Part shown: positions 1 to 6,502 of the stretch, one piece after another
Layout: every line of letters starts with the position of its first letter
Numbering within the stretch: the first letter of the stretch is position 1
Assembly: GCA_947074225.1 (NCBI GenBank)
Contig: CAMTOX010000020.1
Location: 1 to 11,686 of the forward strand
Direction of reading: 5' to 3'
From: an uncultured bacterium
GTDB taxonomy: Bacteria > Bacteroidota > Bacteroidia > Bacteroidales > Paludibacteraceae
DNA: 11,686 nt
Notes under the pieces: generated by a model
What the model was told of the DNA's origin: nothing
Database searches by the model: none
The model's input: only the letters and a program-made list of their open reading frames with translations
Translations under genes and position numbers: made by a program

Positions 1-46
1 TACACTATAGCCTACACTCTTTCCCTACACGACGCTCTTCCGATCT
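1..46 (+). other. Untrimmed Illumina sequencing adapter (artefact)
   Basis: Bases 14-46 match the Illumina TruSeq universal read-1 adapter as I know it (starts ACACTCTTTCCC, ends GCTCTTCCGATCT). Bases 1-5 (TACAC) fit the end of the P5 flow-cell sequence, and bases 6-13 (TATAGCCT) equal the i5 index usually called D501. The three parts are in exactly the order of a dual-index library adapter. This stretch is therefore library DNA left on a contig end, and genomic sequence begins at about 47. Confidence 0.97.
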
Positions 47-139
47 GATGTAGAACTTTATTTAAAGTAAATTTAATGTCTGATTGTCAGTGTCTTTGCT
101 TTTGTTTTCAAATTTAACACTTAAAAAAATAGATATATA

Positions 140-171
140 TTTGGTTAATTGCAAAATATTTGTTAAATTTG
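140..171 (+). promoter_or_regulatory. Bacteroidetes-type promoter for the sialidase unit
   Basis: A TTTG at 140-143 and a TAAATTTG at 164-171 are separated by 20 bases. This fits the Bacteroidetes primary sigma consensus (TTTG, about 19-21 bases, TAnnTTTG). A second TAnnTTTG match (TATATTTG, 136-143) overlaps the -33 box. Transcription would start near 178, giving a leader of about 260 bases before the sialidase start at 437. No better match lies closer to the gene. Confidence 0.55.
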
Positions 172-283
172 CAGCGATTTCAGTTTTGTAAAATTTAAAT
201 AATTTCAACTGAGCATATTAATTAAATCAACAAGAGACTCTTTACAATAGGGACCAGCTAACAATTCAAACTTTACGTATGTC

Positions 284-330
284 TACGAATCTGTAGCTTA
301 TGAGCTATACCAATTCTTCGTATGTTTTTT
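284..330 (+). terminator. Hairpin plus T-tract inside the sialidase leader (terminator or attenuator)
   Basis: TACGAA at 284-289 pairs with TTCGTA at 317-322. Nested inside, TAGCT (294-298) pairs with AGCTA (303-307) around a TATG loop. Six T residues follow at 325-330. The shape is that of an intrinsic terminator, but the stem is interrupted by unpaired bases, so it may be weak. It lies between the only good promoter (140-171) and the sialidase start. It could thus be an attenuator, the end of a short RNA, or the terminator of a gene lost at the contig edge. The rest of 47-436 is AT-rich and holds no gene that I can see. Confidence 0.4.
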
Positions 331-436
331 CCCAATTATTTCTTTTAATATTGATTTCTTTTAATAGTATGTTATAACGCCTATTTTATAGGTGAGTTGA
401 TTTGTTGTAATATAGTTAACCTAAACAAGAAAAATT

Positions 437-3400
437 ATGAAGCACTTACAGTTTCTACTCTGTAGTTTGATTCTGTGTGTCGTTGTACATGCCCAAACAA
501 CACAAACACCAACTACTCTTTACATCTCTCCAAATGCACAAGGACATTATTATCGTATTCCTGCGTTAGCCACTGCTAATGATGGCTCTATTATTATGGT
601 GACCGATATGAATTATAATAACAATAAGGATTTAGGTAACCACCAAATAGATATGTTTGTGCGACGCAGTATTGATAATGGTGCTAATTGGGGACCCGAT
701 GCTAATATTTCAAGCTCTATTACTAATTCTACTACCGGTTGTTGTGATCCGGCTATTGTGGCTGATTGCGAAAGTGGCGATGTGTTGATATTAGCAGCAA
801 CGGGAAGTAATCAATATCAATTAGGTAAAGTAAGTGTACACTCTTTTAGAAGCTCGGATAATGGACAAACCTGGAGCACACCTCAAAATATTACCAGTAC
901 TATTTATGGCTTTAACTCTAACTGGGAAAGTCTATTCTTTGCTTCGGGACGTATTTGCCAATCGCGCACCATAAAGGTGGGCACACACTATAGAATCTAT
1001 ACTGCTCTATTAGCTCGTAATGGATTTGTAATAGGAAACCTTAATAAATATGGTAACGAGGTGCTCTATTCGGACGACTTTGGGACGACTTGGCATCGCT
1101 TAAATCAAAATAGCAATGCCTCTCCAATCTATTTAGGCGATGAAGCTAAAGTAGAGGAGTTGCCCGATGGTTCGGTACTGTTGAGTAGTCGTAAAGGTGG
1201 CGGTCGTTACTATAACCGTTATGTCTATACGGATATTAATACTGGTGCCGGTAATTGGACTGGGGCCCAAGAGTATAATTTCGGTGGTTCGGCTTCTTGT
1301 AATGGTGAAATATTAAAAGTAAAGGCGCGCCATACCTCTGGAAGAGAGGTGAACTTGTTGTTACAAACTTTGCCCATTGATAGTGATAGGAAAAATATTT
1401 GTCTCTATTATAAAGTTCTTGAAGATGGATATAGTGCAATTACCGGTTGGAGTACAACTTCTTATGTTATAACCCCGAACTATGGTGCTTACTCTACATT
1501 GTGTGTGCAGCCTGATGGAAGAATAGGTATCTATTGGGAGGATAATTTCAATGAGAGCGACGGTAATGAGGGATATTGCATGCGTTTTAATTCGTACGAT
1601 TTGTCGACCTTAGTACCAGGATATACATTGGCATTGCCAAAACCAAATGTTAGGATAGGTACTTATGCTTCGACTTGCAATCTTGCAACGAAAACCTTAA
1701 CCATTAATGTTCCAAATACTATTAATTTAACTCAATTTGTATCCGATGCCATTGAAGTTGATTTGCCTCTTGACGTGCGCAACTCACTCTCTATATTTAC
1801 TGTGTCGGGCGATAGTGCTACTGCAACTTTAACACTATCAGATGGTAATTATAACGAGAGTTATAGATTGGTAGTTAAAGCGAATAATGACCTTTCAGTA
1901 CGTAATACTTGGTTGGGTCTTTCTGATGCTTGGAATAATAGCGTCAACTGGTCTAAAGGTACTATACCTATTCTTGGAGAGGATGTGGAAATACCTGGAG
2001 GGTTGAGTATGTATCCGGAACTTACTAATACTACAAATGCTGTTTGTAACAATATCTTTATTGCCGCAGGTGGACGTTTAGGCGGTTCATTCCGTTTAAC
2101 CTATAGTGCACTCTATTGCGAGGTGAAAGTTCGTAACGACCGCTGGGTACGTGTAAGTATGCCTATTCAGGAAGTGGTGTCGGGCGACTTCTATACCCAT
2201 AAACAAGGAGGTGGATATTTAGATCCATCGGCCTATCCATATACTGCTTCGGCTTATAACAATGTTTTTGCAGGTAATGGTGTAACAGCAGCAAACCGTA
2301 TTTATCCTGGCTCTACCTACCAAAGAATATTCTCTAAACTAGTACCGGTTATTGATGGTGAACCAATATTCGAAACAGAATGGTCGGAACCATATAATGC
2401 GTTGAATTATGTCTATGGCATTTCGCAAGGTTTTGATGTGTGGATAGATAATGAAGTGGATTCTTTTAGTGTATTCCATTTACCAGCTTCGGATACTGCC
2501 TATAACTACTTCTATAATAATGGCAATATGGCCGACCGTACTGAGCAGGTAACACGTAGTAGTGCTACTGGAAAGTTTGCATATGAAACGGACGATCATA
2601 CTTATGGTGTTTTAGAGTTCCTAGAAAAAAGAGAGCAAACAACAGAGGAGTTGTCTTCTATGTTTGTAATTGGTAATCCTGCCTTTGCTTATTTAGATGT
2701 GGTAGATTTCTTAAATAAAAATGGTACTGTAACACCATTTATTTACCGTCATGTCTCTTCAAAACAAAGCGATGGAAGTGAAGTGGTGCTCTATTACAAT
2801 AAGACACAAAGCCAATTGTTTAAGATTACGGGTGCTATTACGGAAGGTGATTTACCTGCTACTTCTCCTTCTGTAAATATCTCTTTAAACGACTCTTTGC
2901 GCTATATTGAGCCCACTACTGCTTTCCGTGTTATGGGAGGTAGCCCTGCTTTGGCATGTATAGAACCAAAACTATTAGGGTATTATGAGAATGCATTCTT
3001 TAATATGGCAGTGGTTAATTACCAAATTGAAGAAGGAGCATTATGGTGGAAAGAATGGGTTACTTATTCTAACTCTTCATATATATCAGGTTATGCAACA
3101 AGTCAAGGTGAAAGTCTATATAAAGCACCTCTTTCTATTACTGCTACTGAAGATCCTTATAAGGTACGAATTGGAGGATTGGTTGGTCAAGTGAATGTAA
3201 TAGGTACTATAGATCCAATAGCACAGACCATAACTATAGACAATGCTACTCCTGCATCTTTTATTGGTTCATCTTCTTGGAGTTGCTCTAGCGATGTGAC
3301 TTTAAATCTTTATGGTGCTAGTGATGCATCTTTTGAATGGTCAAGTAATTATATAGAATACAGATCTACAAGAAGATCGAAATATCCAACAAATCTTGGT

Positions 3401-4846
3401 GCTAATATCGTTTTCAACTATAATTATAACGAGAACACCAAAGAATTTACCATTACAAGTACAAATCCTTTTGCTCTTTTTGATAATCAAACCCCTTCAG
3501 GTTATCGAAGTAATAATACTTCTTACCCCATCATGTTCTTCTGTTTTCAGAATATCTCTGCTTCTAAAAAATATACTACAGGCGAAGAACATTTTATTCA
3601 CGAAGATGGCTTAGGCAGTTATACCTATGTCACAGCTGAAAAAAAGGCTTCAGACTGTCCTAATAATGATGTCTCTGTAACGGTAACGATTAGAAGTGTT
3701 GTAGGTACCTATAATATGGTGACTATTTCTGGTATTCATCCAAGTTCACCAGATGTTTCTGTTATTGGGCAAATTACAAAAGATGGTAGTGACTATTTTC
3801 TTACCATATCTGGAGGACAGTTGGTACATAATAGTAGTTCTATAACTAATAATTATTATCTCTATTCATACAAGAGTCGCGAGACTCCATTTAGGCTTAA
3901 ATGGACTACTGGAGCAACTAATACATGGAGAAATGAGGATAATTTAAAAGCTATGGTATCCCATCTAAATACTGACATTACAAGCAATAATGGTTTTGCA
4001 AGTTCTGAACGTTTCACTCTTACCCAACAAATTTCAGGAACTTCAGGTAGTGATGAAGATACGTATGCCAAGACCGACGATTGCTCGACACTCTTCTATA
4101 AATTCACAGCTAGCATGTTCCATGCAAACTTACCGTTGGTGGTTTCACCGGCTCCTGCGCAGAAGAGTGCTAATGAAGTGAACACTGTGGCTACCATTAT
4201 TGCTGCCAACAATGGTTATGCGGTAAATACACTGCTTTACTCGTGTCAAGGAGCTAGTAATGGATATCGTGCTAAAGAAGATGCACTGCTTGTTGATGCC
4301 TACTATCAAGATATGATGTGCTTAGCTACTATGGCAGAGAGTTACCCGGTTGCGGTAAATAACCTTTACCGCCCAGATAGTGTTAAGCTATTCTATACTG
4401 CTTCGGCAGGGAATACCACTTTTACCTTTAATGAGTTGGGAGCTATTGCCGATACAACCTACCTATACGATGCGTTAACAGAAACTACCTATTTGTTAGA
4501 TAATCGCCAGTCGGTATTGTCATTCCAAACCGGTAGCAGTGATGAGGCTACGCGTTTTGTGTTGCTTATGCATTATGCTCAAGAGGCACCCACAGGTAAT
4601 GTTACGGCTCAAAGCTCTGAACTATTAAAAGCTATGAACCCTACAGGTGGAGTGGTGCAGTTGTGGATTGAAGGAGGTGATTTAATTGCCAATGCTTCAT
4701 TATATAATGCTGCCGGACAACTTTTAGACTTCCAAACGGTTAATGCTACTCACCTTGAATTTAGTAATCTTCCGTCGGGAGTTTATATGGTAACTGTGCG
4801 CACTGGAAATGGTAAGGCATTTAATAAAAAAGTGGTGGTAAAATAA
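437..4846 (+). CDS. Secreted multidomain sialidase (GH33) with T9SS sorting domain
   Basis: Predicted exo-alpha-sialidase that removes terminal sialic acid from glycans outside the cell. Residues 1-20 are a signal peptide (basic start, hydrophobic core, VVHAQ end). Residues about 28-400 form a six-bladed-propeller sialidase: YRIP motif with R40, Asp boxes SxDxGxxW at 78-85, 139-146 and 212-219, likely acid/base D65, E236, arginines R252 and R318, nucleophile Y352 and E368. Spacing follows the Salmonella LT2 enzyme closely. An arginine usual at position 59 is Asn here. A beta-rich stretch (405-485), a W-N-N-x-x-N-W segment (491-520), and about 850 residues of Tyr/Asn/Ser-rich sequence follow. 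That part holds two similar segments, at about 905 and 1089, with the pattern V-x-I-x-G. Residues about 1400-1469 are a T9SS type-A sorting domain (N-P start, LYNAAGQ, LPSGVYMV, basic end). At 1469 residues it is far longer than a minimal sialidase. Signal peptide, sialidase fold and T9SS tail are secure; substrate linkage is not known. Confidence 0.9.
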   Translation: MKHLQFLLCSLILCVVVHAQTTQTPTTLYISPNAQGHYYRIPALATANDGSIIMVTDMNYNNNKDLGNHQIDMFVRRSIDNGANWGPDANISSSITNSTTGCCDPAIVADCESGDVLILAATGSNQYQLGKVSVHSFRSSDNGQTWSTPQNITSTIYGFNSNWESLFFASGRICQSRTIKVGTHYRIYTALLARNGFVIGNLNKYGNEVLYSDDFGTTWHRLNQNSNASPIYLGDEAKVEELPDGSVLLSSRKGGGRYYNRYVYTDINTGAGNWTGAQEYNFGGSASCNGEILKVKARHTSGREVNLLLQTLPIDSDRKNICLYYKVLEDGYSAITGWSTTSYVITPNYGAYSTLCVQPDGRIGIYWEDNFNESDGNEGYCMRFNSYDLSTLVPGYTLALPKPNVRIGTYASTCNLATKTLTINVPNTINLTQFVSDAIEVDLPLDVRNSLSIFTVSGDSATATLTLSDGNYNESYRLVVKANNDLSVRNTWLGLSDAWNNSVNWSKGTIPILGEDVEIPGGLSMYPELTNTTNAVCNNIFIAAGGRLGGSFRLTYSALYCEVKVRNDRWVRVSMPIQEVVSGDFYTHKQGGGYLDPSAYPYTASAYNNVFAGNGVTAANRIYPGSTYQRIFSKLVPVIDGEPIFETEWSEPYNALNYVYGISQGFDVWIDNEVDSFSVFHLPASDTAYNYFYNNGNMADRTEQVTRSSATGKFAYETDDHTYGVLEFLEKREQTTEELSSMFVIGNPAFAYLDVVDFLNKNGTVTPFIYRHVSSKQSDGSEVVLYYNKTQSQLFKITGAITEGDLPATSPSVNISLNDSLRYIEPTTAFRVMGGSPALACIEPKLLGYYENAFFNMAVVNYQIEEGALWWKEWVTYSNSSYISGYATSQGESLYKAPLSITATEDPYKVRIGGLVGQVNVIGTIDPIAQTITIDNATPASFIGSSSWSCSSDVTLNLYGASDASFEWSSNYIEYRSTRRSKYPTNLGANIVFNYNYNENTKEFTITSTNPFALFDNQTPSGYRSNNTSYPIMFFCFQNISASKKYTTGEEHFIHEDGLGSYTYVTAEKKASDCPNNDVSVTVTIRSVVGTYNMVTISGIHPSSPDVSVIGQITKDGSDYFLTISGGQLVHNSSSITNNYYLYSYKSRETPFRLKWTTGATNTWRNEDNLKAMVSHLNTDITSNNGFASSERFTLTQQISGTSGSDEDTYAKTDDCSTLFYKFTASMFHANLPLVVSPAPAQKSANEVNTVATIIAANNGYAVNTLLYSCQGASNGYRAKEDALLVDAYYQDMMCLATMAESYPVAVNNLYRPDSVKLFYTASAGNTTFTFNELGAIADTTYLYDALTETTYLLDNRQSVLSFQTGSSDEATRFVLLMHYAQEAPTGNVTAQSSELLKAMNPTGGVVQLWIEGGDLIANASLYNAAGQLLDFQTVNATHLEFSNLPSGVYMVTVRTGNGKAFNKKVVVK

Positions 4847-4881
4847 GCTAAAGTACGAGTTTTCTAAACAAAAAAAACACT

Positions 4882-5226
4882 ATGAAACAAATATCATATA
4901 TTATTCTTATATTATTCTTATTAGTACCAATATGTGCCGAGGGAGAGATGGGAGAACCATTCTCTGGTGCACCCATAACTTTTTCACAACAGTCGGTTTT
5001 TAATACTACTCCAACTAATATAAGCGGTGTTACTTTTAGTGGTAACGATGAGATTATGAAAGCTCCTCCCGGGGGTGGCTCGGGATCGGGAACAGGTAAT
5101 TTGGGCGATGAACCAGTGCCGCTGGACGATAGTCGCATTGCCATATCTATACTCGTGCTCATGGCATTTGCCTATGCTTTCATACTTTATAAACAGCGTA
5201 CGAGAAACCAAAAGAATAGAGCCTAG
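4882..5226 (+). CDS. Small exported membrane-anchored protein with PLDD-TM-basic C-terminus
   Basis: I do not recognise a named family. The 114-residue product has a signal peptide (1-19, ending PICA) and a short Ser/Thr/Gly-rich outer part. A Gly-rich linker follows (64-72), then PVPLDD (78-83), one hydrophobic helix (about 86-103) and a basic tail (KQRTRNQKNR, 104-113). The order Pro/Asp motif, helix, basic tail resembles sorting tails of the exosortase / PID-CTERM kind, or simply a C-terminal membrane anchor. It starts 35 bases after the sialidase stop, on the same strand and before the terminator at 5397-5453, so the two are probably co-transcribed. The cysteine at 18 lies in PIC, which lacks the small residue expected before a lipobox cysteine, so a lipoprotein is less likely. 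Similar small proteins are, as far as I recall, often found beside large T9SS cargo in Bacteroidales. Function unknown. Confidence 0.75.
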   Translation: MKQISYIILILFLLVPICAEGEMGEPFSGAPITFSQQSVFNTTPTNISGVTFSGNDEIMKAPPGGGSGSGTGNLGDEPVPLDDSRIAISILVLMAFAYAFILYKQRTRNQKNRA

Positions 5227-5396
5227 TTATTTGGAATATTAGGCTGGAGGATTCACAGATAGAGGTTTATTTGTTACTAACAATGATACTATTGTTGTTT
5301 GCCTTTTTTATTTTGTTTAGAATAGAGTTACTCAATTACATGTATTTTATGAAAAAGTATCGAGAATCAGAATACTAGCTTTTAAACCTTTATTGC

Positions 5397-5453
5397 TACT
5401 GTTGCAGCAAGAGTCACTATACCATAGGACTCTTCTGCAACAGTACTTTTTTT
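5397..5453 (+). terminator. Strong intrinsic terminator after the sialidase unit
   Basis: A long hairpin: the arm at 5397-5420 pairs with 5424-5445 over 22 base pairs, with single bulges at C5408 and A5416 and a three-base loop (ACC). Seven T residues follow (5447-5453). It closes the two-gene unit on the + strand. It lies in the 383-base gap 5227-5609, which holds no gene. That gap also carries short inverted repeats near its start and the promoter of the next gene near its end. Confidence 0.88.
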
Positions 5454-5559
5454 ATTATACTTTATGCTGGGTGTATTTCTCAAGAATAGTTATTATTTAT
5501 TTATGATTTTCTTTCCTCTCTTTTTTGAGTTTCCTCCACAATAGTTATTTCTTTATCCC

Positions 5560-5589
5560 TTTGTGGTCTACGTTTTTTTTGTATCTTTG
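5560..5589 (+). promoter_or_regulatory. Bacteroidetes-type promoter of the metallo-hydrolase gene
   Basis: TTTG at 5560-5563 and TATCTTTG at 5582-5589 are 18 bases apart, one base short of the usual range but with a perfect TAnnTTTG box. The start would fall near 5596, leaving a very short leader with AGGAG at 5601-5605 before the ATG at 5610. Confidence 0.75.
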
Positions 5590-5609
5590 CAATCTTTAAG
5601 AGGAGTGTT

Positions 5610-6422
5610 ATGCAAAAATTACGTTTTTTCAGTATGGGCAGCGGTAGCAGTGGTAACTGCTATTATATCGGCACCGGGGAGTATGGATTCCTTATTGATG
5701 CTGGTGTGGGAGTCCGTACAGTGAAACGTGAACTCAAAGAACACGGACTATCGTTCGAGAATATTTGGGGCATCTTCATCACTCACGACCATACCGACCA
5801 TATTAAGTCGGTGGGAGTACTTGGCGAGAAGTATCACATACCCGTTTATGCCACTGCCGAGATGCATGCTGGCATAAATCGTAACTACAGAGTAACAGAG
5901 AAGTTGGTGTCGAGCTCTAAGTTCTTCAAGAAAGGTGAGCACCTTACCATTCGCGATTTCTCTATTCAATCCTTTCCTGTAAGTCACGATGCTACAGATT
6001 GTGTGGGTTACTCTTTTATTTATGGGGAACAACGCTTTGTAATTGCTACCGATTTAGGCTTTATTGGTAAGGAGGCTGCCGACCATATTGTCAAGGCTAA
6101 CTACTTAGTCATTGAGGCCAATTACGATGAGAATATGCTCGTTAAAGGTCCCTATCCCTATCCGTTAAAACAGCGTGTACGTAGTCACACCGGACATTTA
6201 AGCAACGAACATACCGCTAAATTCCTTGCCGACAATTGGCACGACAAGCTAACACATGTCTTCTTATGCCACCTCTCTCAGGAGAATAACACCCCCGAGC
6301 TAGCATACGATACCGTTATAGAGGCACTTCAAGAGAAAGGAGTAGAACCAAAACTTCTAATTCCTTTGGAACGTATCCTGCCTTCGCCGCTCTATATTTT
6401 CGACCCTAAAGAGTTAGAATAG
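5610..6422 (+). CDS. MBL-fold metallo-hydrolase, YycJ/WalJ type
   Basis: Metallo-beta-lactamase-fold hydrolase of the YycJ/WalJ group, a cytoplasmic two-metal nuclease-like family linked in other bacteria to DNA repair and cell-wall stress. The exact reaction here is not proven. The N-terminus SMGSGSSGNCYYI (8-20) is the typical first strand of the family. The metal-binding motif HDHTDH is at 59-64, with further ligands likely at H126 (VSHD), D148 (ATDLG) and H221 (CHLS). GHLSN at 195-199 is also conserved in the group. Length (270) is normal. There is no signal peptide, so it acts inside the cell. The ATG at 5610 is supported by AGGAG eight bases upstream and the promoter just before it. It has its own promoter and is followed by a terminator, so it is probably transcribed alone. 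Confidence 0.92.
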   Translation: MQKLRFFSMGSGSSGNCYYIGTGEYGFLIDAGVGVRTVKRELKEHGLSFENIWGIFITHDHTDHIKSVGVLGEKYHIPVYATAEMHAGINRNYRVTEKLVSSSKFFKKGEHLTIRDFSIQSFPVSHDATDCVGYSFIYGEQRFVIATDLGFIGKEAADHIVKANYLVIEANYDENMLVKGPYPYPLKQRVRSHTGHLSNEHTAKFLADNWHDKLTHVFLCHLSQENNTPELAYDTVIEALQEKGVEPKLLIPLERILPSPLYIFDPKELE

Positions 6423-6445
6423 ATTTTTTAAACATACCATACTCA

Positions 6446-6476
6446 ATAGACTCTTATTGCAAGGGTCTATTTTTTT
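6446..6476 (+). terminator. Intrinsic terminator after the metallo-hydrolase gene
   Basis: ATAGACTCTT (6446-6455) pairs with AAGGGTCTAT (6461-6470) with one G-T pair and a five-base ATTGC loop. A run of seven T residues (6470-6476) overlaps the end of the stem. It ends only 26 bases before the next start codon. Confidence 0.82.
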
Positions 6477-6502
6477 ATTCTTAATCGTCATCTGTTAATA
6501 TC

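Noticed and set aside
136..143. TATATTTG as the sialidase -7 box
   Set aside because: No TTTG stands 19-21 bases upstream of it, whereas the box at 164-171 has one at the right distance, which is this very TTTG.
4882..4938. Lipoprotein signal in the small exported protein
   Set aside because: The only cysteine near the signal peptide end is in PIC; the residue before it is Ile instead of Gly, Ala or Ser, so a standard signal peptide is the better reading.
4848..5162. 104-codon - strand frame opposite the small exported protein
   Set aside because: It is the mirror of a gene with a clear signal peptide, membrane helix and operon position. Its own translation shows no start context or known motif.
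5748..6032. 94-codon - strand frame inside the metallo-hydrolase gene
   Set aside because: The + strand frame carries the HDHTDH motif and other metal ligands, so the antisense frame is a shadow.
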